Source: Pleurotus djamor (taxonomy: Eukaryota > Basidiomycota > Agaricomycetes > Agaricales > Pleurotaceae). From it: 64,000 bases of DNA. Both the position numbers and the translations under genes were made by a program. Each line of letters starts with the position of its first letter. Within the stretch, counting starts at the first letter, position 1. Shown piece after piece: positions 35,385 through 46,779 of the stretch. Location of the stretch: positions 93,133 to 157,132 of the forward strand of contig JAPEVF010000045.1 in assembly GCA_029747585.1 (NCBI GenBank), in the 5' to 3' direction. The notes beneath the pieces were generated by a model. It made no database searches. It saw nothing but the letters and a program-made list of their open reading frames with translations, and was not told the origin of the DNA.

Positions 35385-37129
35385 TTACTTGTGCGAGTGA
35401 CCTTTGAGCGCGAATGACATCAATGACAGGTCAGAATTGATACCCAAGAAGTGCTTACCCAAAAAAACAGAACGTTGAAAATCGACTCGACGCCAGATAT
35501 TTCCTCGGAGGTATAGACTTTGCCCGATTGACGGTCCATACAGCCAAAGATCCAGATGCGGCTGTTGGCCAAAATAAAGCTCGCCTTGGAAGAGCTTGTC
35601 CTCGACGTCAACTGGAAAGTTCATGGACATGGTGCGAAGTTGGGTACATACGAATCGTTAGTAATTTCTTTTGGTCTAGTCGGTCATGATGCATAAGGAA
35701 GAGGGTTGAAGTACACAGGTAAAGATATTTGGACTTACACGCCTCTGCATTCGAAGCGAACTTGAGGGAGGTGGTGTAGTAGCCCCAAGGCAGTAGATGT
35801 CTCGTGATTCTTTACCTCATCTGGTTTTGCTTCCGAGGCAGCAGATTTCTCGTGATTCTTTGCCTCATCTGGTTTTGCTTCCAGGATGGAGAATGTTTCT
35901 CGTTCCTCTCGGCCCTCCATGAGCACTGAGATAGTTTGCTTGAGGTTTTGGATGAGTCTGACAGCGGAAAGTCAATGCCGAATATGAGGTGGTGTTACAA
36001 AAGATTACTCTGCTCAACTTAAGCTCTCCGCCGCTTGAGATGACCGACTCAAGCCATAATCCACTCGTCCAGAGATGAAGGTAGAGAGTAGGAGGTGCTC
36101 CTGTACAATAGGGTGTACAGGAGAGGGGACTGATAATTCGAGACGGGCAAAAAGTGGGATATGCAGTAGGTGGCATGCCTTCCAAGCCTGGAACAAGATG
36201 CTGTCAATGACTTGCCTCGACCCCGCTTCGTTCTAAGCATCCAGTCATGAAAGGGACAATGAGCGTGCAAAATATGATCGACATACCAGTGTACCAACGA
36301 ACTGCCTCAACTCGGGTAGGGCTTCATTGAGGCGTGTAACGGATTCGGTGATGATGGGAAGTTGGCTCTTCGTAACGCTTAACCCCACCTGGGAGACTAG
36401 CCTGAGAGCGTCACCACTGACCGTATGATAATCGGATACTCCGATTCGAGGTAAATCCTCCCATGTGGCTGAAGAGAAAGTCATGACCTGGGAGCGCCTG
36501 ATGATCAGCAGGAGGCGAGAACCGACATCATTAGAGTAGCTACCAACTTTGATATCATGGTCTGGATAGTCGACTCGGTGATTCTCAATCGCTTTTTTGC
36601 GTTCCTCCGCTCTAATTATGATATCCAGCAGGAGGCTGCCCTCTTCGTACTCATCATACCCGTTTTTTTTTCAAATGCTGGGCAACGGATTGCGCATACT
36701 CGAAAAACGCATCTCGATACTTTTGCGCGAGCTCTTCCGAGTCTTCTGAGACGCCTGTCGATCGACCGGATTTGGAGAATGTGAGCGGCTGGAGGTCTTG
36801 GAACTTCCTTTAGCGGGATTAAGGAGAGTATTGGATGGCGCAGCCTGTAGAAGATATAATATGAAACGATGAGAAATCGAAGGTAGATGGCAAGAACAGA
36901 CAGTTTGTTTTGATTTTTTGTTGGATCTCTTGACGTTTGGTACGTTCGCGGGCTCAGAGGCTGCTAAAACAGGCTCTTGTGCGTTAAGCCGAGCGGGGGA
37001 CTTGGGCTGAGCCTGAGCGGGAGCATCACGCTGTCTGGAACGCGAGCGGTAACTTGTTCGGCGGTTCGTGTTCACGTTCGCAGAGTTGGGGACTTGGAGC
37101 AAGTTTTCACCAGATTGAGAGTCAGACAT
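35385..37129 (-). CDS. unknown acidic, helix-rich protein (frame break at poly-A)
   Basis: Start ATG at 37129; exon 1 37129-36902 encodes a Ser/Arg/Pro-rich head. Exon 2 (about 36803-36287) encodes an amphipathic stretch (EELAQKYRDAFFEYAQSVAQ) that changes frame at a nine-A run (T-run 36663-36671 on +) and goes on as NGYDEYEEGSLLLDIIIRAE and PELRQFVGTL; removing one A restores one frame. Exon 3 starts at 36187 (AWKACHLLHIPLFARLEL), exon 4 is about 35957-35739 with two copies of a KPDE[A/V]KNHE motif, and exon 5 starts at 35611 (DKLFQGELYFGQQPHLD). The last junctions are less certain, and a GTAAGC donor in exon 5 leaves the 3' end open. No known domain; coiled-coil-like helices suggest a structural or trafficking role at most. 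Confidence 0.5.
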
Positions 37130-38165
37130 TGTCAAGGAGACCAAATGTAAAGCAACGGTGTGGACCGGAGTAGAGTGGAAGTCGATGGCTCTCCTCGCGC
37201 AATACTCGTCACTTTTAAAGGCCGATGCCAGATGCCTCAAGTCGAAGGGCAGTTTTGTTATCGATTGCCCGTTGAATGTACATCAGAGCTTCGCCTTCCC
37301 ACCAGCCGAGTCATAATAGGATAATAGGGAAGCTTAAGGGAAACTGTGGAAAACTGGGGTCAGTGATATCGGTGCCAAAAGGAAGGTGACTCACCTGAAC
37401 CTGTTTACCTAGATTAAACGTGGTATCCTGCCATGATACAGAGGATTTCGCAAGTAGCGAAACGCTCGCGGTGCTGGAAAGTAAAGAAGAGTTACTGAAT
37501 ATGGGAAACTTGCACTGTGGTCGAGTCAGAGTCAAGGTACCTCGGTGACACCGAGGAGAGCTGTCAGCGTCTCGCCAAGGGATCAGAAAGAAAACTCAAC
37601 AACCGCGAGAAAGACCCCGTTTCGAGCATGCTAATACGCGAAGGCGCATCAACTCAAAGGCGCGTCGCAGCTAGGACATGATTTTATTGAGTCCGTCCAA
37701 GTCCATCTCAATACTGTGGATTCTATGTGGTATGGTGCGGCTTGAGCCCCCTCTTTTCGACAGCATAAGCTAAGCTCGGATACCTAGATCATCGATACCT
37801 AGATCATCGTCGTAAGCGAACGGTGCGACGGTCAACTCCTGCGACAATGCTCAACCTTTGCGCTTGGATGTTGCAACTTGTTTGAATTAAGTATCCTGGC
37901 CAAAAAATCGTGTTTCAGAAGTAGCACCTTTCCATGCAGGTTCCATACCGGAAGATATACTGTTCTTGGTCGACAAACCGTGAATTATCAGTAGTTTCGT
38001 CGTCGGACTCGGAAGTATCGAACTTGGTTGGAACAACAGGGCTACCTCTCATAGATTGTAACCGTGAGAAACTACTTTCACACGGTCAGAGTCCGAAGGG
38101 TTTGATCGCTTAGACGTCCGCGTCAGTCTCGATCTTTCTCCTTCCATACCATCGACTTAATTCTC
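37130..38165. other. intergenic, no supported gene
   Basis: Promoter of the minus-strand unknown gene and of BEM46. A minus-strand open frame at 37311-37535 is not supported. It holds the short direct repeat listed separately. Confidence 0.5.
37779..37808 (+). repeat. 15-bp direct repeat, two copies
   Basis: GATACCTAGATCATC occurs twice in direct succession; no function apparent. Confidence 0.9.
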
Positions 38166-39767
38166 ATGTCTAACATTCTTCCTAATATCGAAACTTTCGC
38201 CAAGGTAATAGCACTTGATGTGTGCATAGCATGGCTGGCTCATACTCGACCAATAGGGCGCTTTCGCAACCGCAGCTGGTCTGTCAACAGTTGGTTTGTC
38301 GTATTCCTACATCACACTCGGTTGCGGTCTGGACTTATTTTCTGCTACAACGTAGGAGCGGGGCTGCTGTGGTACGGACAGAACTATCTTATCTACCCGT
38401 CAGCATTTCCCCCTGGATCTCGGACTGGTGAGAAGTTGGACTTGTTGTTCGGTTTGCAGAATGTTCAACGCAGTTACAGAGGTGGCCACGCCAGCCGAAT
38501 TCGGACTCCCATATGAGGACCTTGTATTGAATACTTCGGACGGAATAACTCTGCGATGCTACCTGCTTCTTCAGTCAAAAGAGTTGGATCACCCTCAAAC
38601 GGCAAACTTGGCGTATGGGTCGCGAGAATCGGAAGAACAGGTGAGTAACATTCCCATTGGACGTTGTTCGCCTACCTGTAGACTTCGGAGCTGCGGGCCA
38701 GCTCTCAGTGAAACGTCCTCGTTCTGAGCTCATCTGAATTTTGGAACGCAGGGGAACTCACGGACGCCTCATTCTAGTTTCGATCCGGTCGCCCCATAGT
38801 GCTCATGTTCCATGGCAATGGAGGCAACCATGGGCACCGTATCCCACTCGCCAAAACGTTCTTTCTACGTATGCGCTGCAACGTCCTCATGCTTTCCTAC
38901 AGAGGGTAGGCTTGCGTCCATGATGTTATGTTGTACCGACTTCATATCTCCCCTCAGATACGGGAAATCAGATGGCGAGCCATCTGAGAAAGGTATGCAT
39001 GATTAACCGTGATAGGCATGACAGTGGGCTCAGTCGACACGTTGCAGGCTTGTGCTTAGATGCACAGACCGCTTTAGACTTTGTCAAGTCTGATCCTGTG
39101 CTTTCAAAGTGTCCTTTGGTATGCTTGCCTCGACTTCGGTGGATATGTGATGGATTGGACTAACGCGTACCTGCTTAGGTCTTATATGGCCAATCCATTG
39201 GAGGTGCCGTATCTATTGACCTTGCCAGCCGGAATCCTGATTCGGCGAGTACTTCACACTTCCCGGAGCGCCCGCCTGGCTTACACCCCGACAGATTGAT
39301 GCCCTCGTTCTCGAGAACACTTTCCTGTCGCTTCCCCNGTCTCATTCCCCNATGCCCTACCCGCGCTGAAGCATGCTGCATTCCTCTGTCACCAGAAATG
39401 GGATTCCGCCTCCAAAATCCCTCTTATCCCTGCCGAAACGCCCATTCTCATGCTGAGCGGCGTCTTGGATGAAGTCGTCCCCAAGGAGCATATGCGGCAA
39501 CTTTGGGAAATCGTCACAAAACGTGGCGAAAAGGGTAACACCACCGTGAATCTCAGGCATTCTAAGGCCGGATTAGAGAGGGCCAAGTTTGTCGAGTTTG
39601 AGGACGGCGATCACAGTCAGTTTTTGATCCTTCCACGATGGGTATAGGTTGCTGATTCGATATCTATAGATAACACTTGCGTTCAACCGGGCTACTGGCA
39701 AGCCATCGCGGATTTCATTGGTAGCTTGAGCTACCTGGAGATACCCAATGCCTCGCGAAGGTCGTGA
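38166..39767 (+). CDS. bem46: BEM46-family alpha/beta hydrolase (ABHD13-like)
   Basis: Ten exons: 38166-38204, 38257-38320, 38356-38427, 38480-38640, 38778-38905, 38958-38992, 39048-39118, 39179-39244, 39295-39615, 39670-39767. An N-terminal hydrophobic segment (GAFATAAGLSTVGLSYSYIT) anchors the protein to a membrane, followed by the family signature WYGQNYLIYPSAFPPGSR. The hydrolase core has the oxyanion strand IVLMFHGNGGNHGHR, the nucleophile elbow YGQSIGG, LENTFLS, an acidic turn (VLDEVVP) and the catalytic His in DGDHN, with GYW near the end. BEM46 proteins affect fungal polarity and germination; substrate unknown. The intron after exon 8 is GC-AG (GCGAGT donor) and the second intron is only 35 bases. 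Two Ns in C-runs (39337 and 39351) break the frame in exon 9, almost certainly sequencing ambiguity. Confidence 0.9.
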
Positions 39768-40009
39768 TTAATTATGTTTCTTCCTTTAGCAATTCTTCAT
39801 GGTTTCGGACCCGCTTATTATTGGTTGGCGTACACTGTCTTTTCATATTATAGAGTCTGACGCTCCTGTTGCAGGTAGTTCGATTATGGTTACATACGAT
39901 GTGTAATATACATTCTGTACAATACGCGCAATATTATCCGCCGCCCGGCGTGCGATTACAGCTAGAAAGTCTCACAATTCGCGACATGGCCGTTAGTCCT
40001 TCTCCAAGA

Positions 40010-40791
40010 TCATATGACACCCGGGATCAGTCTATAAGGTACACTCTCAGCATACTCTTCCCACACCGCTCCAAACGTTTTATGCAGAGCCTCATCCTCC
40101 GTCCTCAAGCGTGCAATGGTCCCTTTCGTCGCATATCCGCATTTGACCAGCCAAAATGCCAGCGCCAGGGCACCGCCGCGGCTCAACACACCGCACCTCA
40201 TCAACCAGCCACCAGGGGAACACATCACCATTGTTGCTCCAAGGAGCGTGAATGCAACCCCCGTATAGCTGGGATGACGGACATACGCATATGGTCCGCT
40301 GGTAATCAATTCGTGGCTGGCGTTTATCGTCACTTCAAACGTGAACATTTTGCCCATTGTTCGGAAGCACCACAGACGTAAGGCAGCTGCCGAGAATGTC
40401 ATGAAAGAGCCGATAAGCAAGAATGCGTGTGGCACCCATAAAGTATCGAGGGGCCTGGGTGGTTCGGGACAAAGTAGCGGCCGAGCGGGATTCGTGGGTT
40501 GAGTCAATAGGATAGCCGAAGCGAGGATATCGAGCACCACTGCCATCCAAGTCATCGTCTAGCGAAGAAGAAATCAGCGACTTGGACGCAGTGGGGGGTT
40601 GGACCAAAGCATACCTTGGAACAAAAGGTGATGTGCTGGATGAACTTCTCGAAGAGAGTTTTGGGTCCAGTGCATTTCTTGAAGGCGACTGGTGGATTGG
40701 GTGGGGACAGCGACAGGTGGACTGAAATAGCCGTCGCTAGCAAGAGAGTGCTTCGACTCATGAAGGAAATCGTGACTGGGTCGGCTAACAT
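40010..40791 (-). CDS. ICMT-like isoprenylcysteine/phospholipid methyltransferase family membrane protein
   Basis: Two exons, 40791-40615 and 40558-40010 (241 residues). Several hydrophobic segments (VVLDILASAILL, HAFLLIGSFMTFSAAALRLW, TGVAFTLLGATMVM, GGALALAFWLV) fit a small integral membrane enzyme, probably of the ER. The C-terminal catalytic signature of the ICMT/PEMT group is present: SGPYAYVRHPSYTG and RTEDEALHKTFGAVWEEYAESVPYRLIPG, containing the SAM-binding RHPxY and the paired Glu. Family members methylate the C-terminal isoprenylated cysteine of Ras-like proteins and fungal pheromones. Whether this copy is the main Ste14 orthologue or one of the relatives common in basidiomycetes cannot be told from sequence alone. 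Confidence 0.85.
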
Positions 40792-41738
40792 TGTGACAGC
40801 GACGAACGGGGGGCAGAAGCTTGGGAGCTCTTTCGTGGTGAGTCCTTTACTTCCTGGTGTCTTGCTCTTATATCCGTTTCTCAACCACCTTCCCCTTGGA
40901 GTCCACTGTCATCGGCGGTACTTACAAACTGATCTGATTATGGTGTGTCGCACTTTGCTGATTTATCTTCGTCCCGGTGATCCAACCCCAAGCCCGGCGA
41001 TTTTGCTCCCAATGGAGAAATATCCAACACGCCAACGTCTCAATCCAATAGCGACCCCGTCAATACGGCATTTTGCGTGTGGAGGCACACTCAATAGATG
41101 TATGTATAAGTTTCAAGTAAGTGTGTCCTTTCATTCATGTGGCGCCTGAATCCTTACTTACCACTTGAAGACAAGTTACCCTCGCTGCATGTCACTGTGC
41201 GCTTCGCGTTTGGTACGGTTTGCTTCCGCCCTTGACGGTCGCCGAACTAGCTAGCCAAATATGCGACGGATAATCCCGGACCTTTGTAACATCGTCCCAA
41301 CGATTGCGACACTTACTCAGATAACTCAAATGCGTGGATTTTGTGCGCTCCACGGTTCGCTCTCGACTTTCTATCACACATGGATATTGATCCAACAATG
41401 ACGATGCCATTTTCTTTTTCTCAAATCAGCGTCCCCACTGCCCCAGCTTCTTGACTTTGGTCCGTTTATTTTAAGATGGTCGCCGAGATGACTGTCGCTG
41501 AGGAGTCCAATATCCGCATGAGGTGATACCTCCGACTCTCTTTCTTGGAAGACATGCCTTCTCAGCGTCCGAAGCAGTGGCTTCCATTGACAAAATGCTC
41601 TCTATCTCTACATGTACAATGCGCCTGGTCTCCGTGGTGCAAGGAATCATTAATCAACGTCCGTTTCCGAATTAAGAGATAACATGTAACAGGGGATAAA
41701 GGGGATAATGGGTATCGCTAGGGGTAAGTATATCGCTT
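40792..41738. other. intergenic, no supported gene
   Basis: Only short open frames on both strands (for example 41192-41410 minus) without family features. Confidence 0.45.
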
Positions 41739-42392
41739 TCAATCTCTCGTCTTTCTTCCCATTTTCATCTTTCCGAGTAGGCTTCGCAGTGGGGACGGAG
41801 ACCGCCTTACTGAGGTTGAGCCTTCTGACAGTACTTGATGGATTGATACTGCTTCAGGGGAATCGTATATTGGGATAGAGACGCTCTCGATAACTCGTTG
41901 GGGTCCGGTAGCGTATATGACTGACGGCGGAGGGAGACGTAGTGGCTCTGTGTTCGGAATCCCAGCCAGCGACAGACTTGAGTCATACATAGCACCAGCA
42001 GGATTAAACGGGACGAAGTAATCGTCTTCGTTAAGGTCGTGCTCTATGCTAGATGAGCGATCTGAACCGTAGTTCATCAAGCGGTGATCTTGCTGACCTT
42101 GTGGGGAATTTTGTGGCGGAATAGGTCGACGCTCTTCGTCAAGACTGAGCTGATCTACTGTAGAGCTCTTCATGAGTTCGTGGANCGAGGGGGGGGGGTC
42201 ATATATTTACTTGCCTCCAAATTCGTCGTCCTCGTACATGTAATTATTGTTGGAATTGGACGTGTGGTGCGTAGTGTGATTGTCACAGTTGGTGCGGTTG
42301 TCGTTGGTAGTACTGAAGTGGTTTTCTTGGGGGCCGGTGACCTCGTTTAAGGTGCAGCTGTTGAGCGTAAAGGAGTTGGCACCTTTAAACAT
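41739..42392 (-). CDS. Asn/Thr-rich small protein, cluster member 1
   Basis: Exon 1 42392-42211 and exon 2 42165-41739 give about 202 residues. The N-terminus is MFKGANSFTLNSCTLNEVTG, followed by a very Asn/Thr/His-rich run. This [aromatic]-x-[N/G]-A-[S/N]-x-F opening, a few hydrophobic alternations, then N-x-V-x-G-x-Q, recurs in the neighbours at 43999-44563 and 45481-46195 and more loosely at 43383-43733. The C-terminal half is Pro/Ser-rich and charged. There is no signal peptide. Similar Asn-rich beginnings occur in basidiomycete proteins of unknown function; an aggregation or beta-solenoid tendency is inference. The intron holds an N beside a G-run, and its acceptor (AAGAG) is the least certain part. 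A TATATATAA stretch lies about 70 bases upstream. Confidence 0.72.
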
Positions 42393-43382
42393 GTTGGTCG
42401 AGATGAGGTGGTGGAGCTGAGGACTGCAGATAACCAATTCTCGACGTAGTTGGAAGCTCTTATATATAACCGCTTTTCAGAAGATCATAATACAGACATA
42501 TGCTGTATGTGTCACTGCGCCGGAGGGAATGGCGCGGACATCACTGCGGAGGTGATACAGCTCGGCTGGATGGGTTCCTTTGGTAGTCTTCGAACAAGCC
42601 ACCGCAATGCAGTCCGTATTCTGACTACATCAAGATAGGTCTTTCAAGCTCACGAAGCTCACCAGTCTTAGCCTCAAGTAAATTATTATTGAACTCGCAA
42701 ACACCTTGAAATTGAGAGCATGAGTCGGCCCCTCGGACTTGCTGACAAGTCGTAAGGAGAGACTCCGAGCGCCTGTGGTATGGGCCCGGGCAAAAGCTGC
42801 TCTCGAGGCAGTGACTTCGTTTCTTTGCTAAATGTCCTCGGCGAAATCTTGCTTCTCGCCGGAATATTGGGCGTAAGGCAGTGAGAAGGCAGGACGGCTG
42901 TGAAGCACTGCCGCGGCGCCTGACTGTGACTAGGAGCGCCCCTGATGGTGACGCGAGGAGTATCCAAGCTGTATCTCGTGGATGTGTGTCGAGATCATGA
43001 TGTANTNTNAANNNATACAATTGGTACGATGCAATGAAGAATTATTCACGGTTCTATGTTGGCCCCAAGATAGTCGGCCGACCTGCATTGGCTTACCAGC
43101 TTCCGTNATAATCGGGGCAGTGTCTGTTCACGCCTTGTCGATTCCATGAGGCTGCGTGCGCAGCAAAGTACCAGCAAGCCGACGACGACGATGCCTGTCG
43201 AGTCGATCCATTGCTATCTCTCTGGTTGAGGCTGGCACATCCAACATGCGGGGATGGGCAGGGGATTATGGTAGAGAACTGGGAAGGGTCGAAGGATGAT
43301 TGAATAGAGGATTGNCTGCGTCGCCCACAAGCCCTACACAGTACACCGTCNCCCGTCCCCTTCTCTCCTNNGAGGGAGTTAC
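42393..43382. other. intergenic with several Ns
   Basis: Contains Ns near 43004-43015, 43107, 43315, 43351 and 43370. Minus-strand frames at 42625-43020 look weakly coding but have no family match; not supported. Confidence 0.4.
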
Positions 43383-43733
43383 CTAAAACCCAAAGACGAA
43401 TTCAATGAGCCAGAAAGAAGGAAAAGAAGACGNATGCTGACTGTGACTTTGTCGCGGCCCTCCGTTGAACTGCGATCCGACGATATGATTGAAAGTCCCA
43501 TCTCCCGCATTGATGTTGTAGATATCTCCTAAGCGTACCGTCCGGTTAAACTGTGTTCCCCGTCTTAGCGGAACTGGACGCTCACCAAAATGCACGGGGC
43601 GCTGGGGGCGCTCCGTTCGCCTATTTTCAACACATGTGAAGTTTGACGCCTCCTGGACGACGTAGATTCCTCTGTTCTCAGTCATTTGACTGTGCTTCAC
43701 GCTGAAATGTGATGCGTTGTGGAAGAACGGCAT
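43383..43733 (-). CDS. Asn-rich small protein, cluster member 2
   Basis: One open exon from ATG at 43733 to a TAG at 43383-43385 (about 116 residues, one N). The start is MPFFHNASHFSVKHSQMTEN, and later come GDIYNINAGDGTFNHIVG and SQFNGG. It shares the F-x-N-A-S-x-F opening and the N-x-[I/V]-V-G-x-Q motif with the other three members. The end is a hydrophobic run (FWLIEFVFGF) directly before the TAG, which may really be an intron acceptor (TTTTAG), so the true C-terminus could lie further down in the N-containing sequence. Confidence 0.6.
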   Translation of the reverse strand: MPFFHNASHFSVKHSQMTENRGIYVVQEASNFTCVENRRTERPQRPVHFGERPVPLRRGTQFNRTVRLGDIYNINAGDGTFNHIVGSQFNGGPRQSHSQHXSSFPSFWLIEFVFGF

Positions 43734-43998
43734 GCAGACGCGATGTGAACGTTTGAACGACAAGGCTCAGTGTTAAAGTGAAGATACGGATTGTGGGAAA
43801 GTACTTCTGGGCCTGTATGGTAGGGGAGGCCAAGCCGGATATTGTCAACAACATTGGGATAGTTTATTGTCTTGTCGGCTGAAGCTTTACATCTGTGTCA
43901 AGTGATAATATGGATTTGACGAATTTTGCAAGCCACAGCCTGCTAGCGACATCGAAGGGCGAGAAGAGCTGATAGAATGGATGCGGGGCGCAAGTTGC

Positions 43999-44563
43999 TT
44001 AANAGGATTTCAAGAAGTACTGAAAGCTAACAGCCAAGAAAAGTCCCAGGAAGACGGCGGCAACGATATGCATAGTCGACCAGTTTCGACCGATATCATC
44101 CGGATTTTTGGCTCCACCTTCCTTTACGCGGGCATAGTAAGGAGGAGGCGGGGTTGGTTGCTGTTCAGCGTAGAGAGTGGAGCGTTCGGCGNTCTGATAG
44201 CTGCTTCTCTCAGAAGGGAGACGGGCTGCGCTTGATGAGATCCGTGTGTTCTCACTATCTGTTCGGTAGTTTGTCAGAGTGTATACCTGTGAGTGGAGAC
44301 GGGTGGANANACCCTGATTATACTGCTGGCCATGGACATTGTTCAACGTCCCTCCTCCGTAGTTGTTATTGGTGGTGGGGGCCTACGGGGAGAAACAACA
44401 ATAATTACCACCTCGCTGAGAGGAGAAAAGATGCTTTAGGGCACATACCACCGTACTTGGTGGACCTGTCATCGTTGANATGTTGATTTCCGCCTGCTTG
44501 ATTGAATGTGGTGCCGTTGAAGTGGGAGTTTGTGGCNTTTTCGAAATTTCGAAAGGTCGGCAT
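43999..44563 (-). CDS. Asn-rich small protein with C-terminal membrane segment, cluster member 3
   Basis: Exon 1 44563-44449 begins MPTFRNFE, then ATNSHFNGTTFNQAGGNQH; exon 2 from 44382 continues TNNNYGGGTLNNVHGQQYNQ. The second half is Ser/Arg-rich, then Pro-rich (QQPTPPPPYYARVKEGG), and ends with a single hydrophobic segment (MHIVAAVFLGLFLAVSFQYF), a tail-anchor-like helix. Four Ns fall in the coding sequence and the exon phases do not match as printed, so small indels are likely. The N-terminal motif ties it to the other three members of the cluster. A tail-anchored protein with an Asn-rich head facing the cytosol is the simplest topology. Confidence 0.6.
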
Positions 44564-45480
44564 GCTGGGGCTGATTGTATGAGGTTCTTCGAGGGGAATC
44601 GCATTCTTCAGCTCGGAGAGTAATTAGTAGATAACNCAGCGCTTGTGGGCTGTCAAGCTTCAAGNTNCNNNTNTNGACTTCGTGAGATGGCCCACGATGA
44701 TAGAATGACTTCCATTCCAGAGTAACAATCCAAAAGCGGCGATTTCAAGGCAGTGATTGGCAGTGAGCACAGCTCGCCGTTAGATGAAAAATAATAGACT
44801 AAAGGCTGAGTCAACGCTGCACCAGGTACTTCGATGCCTAAACATATGATGCAGCCCGTTCCANNGTAGTTTTTATGACAACGGTGAGCGTGCAGANACT
44901 GAGCGGAAGAGTGATGCTAGGCGTAGCAATATGATAGGATGATTGATACGCATTGTGATAAGGCGGTACTATGATGGGATAGTAGCGCGCATGAGAGCAA
45001 GGTACAACACCCACCATCACATTGCATCGGGACGGGCAAATCATTGTTGAATCATTGGCGATATCAAGAGGACCGCCTTTCAATAGAGCAAAAGCTCTTT
45101 GCTGCCCGACGACGGATGGCTCAGGTTTGACACAATCGCGACTTGGTCGATTTTAACGCAGTTGGTTTCGGGGACCAGTGGGAAGTGGGAAGGAAAGCTT
45201 CGACCCGGCCCGGAATTTGAGGCTCCGAGGTCTTTACGAAAAAAAGGAGTATCACGTGTCAGGGGCGCTTTCATTGAAAAATTAGGAGTTGTATTCTTGT
45301 AGGTATTCGAGCGAGGCCAATACTCGGAAGAGAAGGCAAAACTACTGGAAAGTAGCGGTGAGAACCAAGAGCTGAACAGAACGAGCTTAACGGGAAAGCT
45401 GGCACAAAGAGCATATCCAAACCGATAGCAAGAACATGAGAAACGAAGCTAAGTAAGAATTCTGTAACAGGGCCCTCCGC
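44564..45480. other. intergenic with several Ns
   Basis: Ns near 44636, 44665-44676, 44864-44865 and 44897. Open frames at 45080-45302 on both strands are not supported. Confidence 0.4.
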
Positions 45481-46195
45481 TCAACTTCGAGTTCCATACA
45501 CAGTATCGAAGTCGACTTCGACAGCATCATTATCGCTCGCATAACCCTCTTCATCAGGCAGGATCTGGTGAATCGGATAGCCTGGGTCGGCAGGGAGTTG
45601 ACGTAGTTGAGGTCGTCCAAGGGGGTATTCTGATTGTTTCTCTGCATTCTGAGAGACCATCTTTGCGAAAGGATTATTGCTCTTGAATTGAGGGACAGTG
45701 TTTGGACGGTGAGGCAGTCCAGGCGGTGGTGGCGCGTAAACGCTTTGATTTTGGGGTAGTCCTTGGCCATTGGACATAATACCGCCACGCGGCGGCCTTA
45801 CTCTCCTTCCTGGATGAAATTCAGCGTCCGCGACAAGGATTAAATAAGGGTTGTGGCAAGGATTCGGGAACACACCTTCGATACGGGTATTATTGTTATT
45901 CTGCTCTCCTACGACGTTATTGAACGTTCCATTCCCATAATTGTTGTTATGTGTGTCTCCTACGGTTCAACGATAGAATGAGCTCTAGATCCTTCACAAT
46001 CGACCATGACGAACCAGTGTGGTTGAAGCTCCTCGTATAATTGTTGTTCGAATTGATTGTGGAATAGTTGTTCGTGTTTCCCGAGTTGATGGACGTAGAG
46101 TGATGAGAATTGCTATTGATTGTCTGCCCCCCTTTGATTTCGTACAACTGCGCTCCATCTAGCTTGAAATTGGGGGAGGAATTATGGATCGGCAT
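45481..46195 (-). CDS. Asn-rich small protein, cluster member 4
   Basis: Three exons, 46195-46015, 45959-45876 and 45809-45481, join in phase to 197 residues. The start is MPIHNSSPNFKLDGAQLYEI, then a Gln/Asn/Ser-rich tract (GGQTINSNSHH, NNYSTINSNNNY) and, across the first intron, NNNYGNGTFNNVVGEQNNNN. The second half is Pro/Gln-rich and becomes acidic (DEEGYASDNDAVEVDFDTVYG). It lacks a signal peptide and membrane segment. This is the best-defined member of the cluster and shows two successive copies of the T-x-N/F-N-N-V-x-G motif. Prion-like or beta-helical assembly is possible from composition; no enzymatic domain is seen. Confidence 0.8.
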
Positions 46196-46779
46196 CGGGG
46201 ATGTACTTATTCAATGAAGTGAGAGTGAAGCCAGTTGAAGAGTAGCAACACTGTCTCAATGCGCGTGGAGGGAAAGAGGCATCGCCTCGAGGAGGCCTGC
46301 AGACTGCCTGTCAAGAACATGTCCGCCGCGGTGATAATAAGTGTTCACGGGAAGGCAGTGAGTAGGGTAAGCGCCCTCTGATTTCCCCATCGATCTATGG
46401 CGGAAAACAGANNCNNNNNNNNGANNCGCAAAAGCAAGGGGTGAAGCTAAGCTTAAATCATACTCAAGCCCAGTTAGCACTTGACGGCGATCTGTAGTTA
46501 GTCTAATTNCACGCGCGATATGTGTGTACCTCTACGAAGTCCTTTCTCAAGCATTCCACAGCGTTATTATTGCTGCAAAAGCGCACCCCGTCCTTCTTTT
46601 TCAATGAAGGGGGATACCACTAGAGTGAAAATGCATCGGTGTCCAAACCAAGTCAAGACTCCTCCAGACAGAAGGTTAGATAGGGGGCCCTCCTAACTGA
46701 GAGTCGTTGGTCNNCCANTGATCTCCTAGTCGTCCGTGGGTATGCATCGGGTTTGCCATCCTCCTCAACGTTCTTAGCA
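46196..46779. other. intergenic with an N block
   Basis: N block near 46412-46426 and single Ns after it; no gene seen. Confidence 0.45.

Noticed and set aside
37779..37808. Short direct repeat considered as a CRISPR-like or attachment site
   Set aside because: Only two adjacent 15-base copies without spacers, in a eukaryotic genome.
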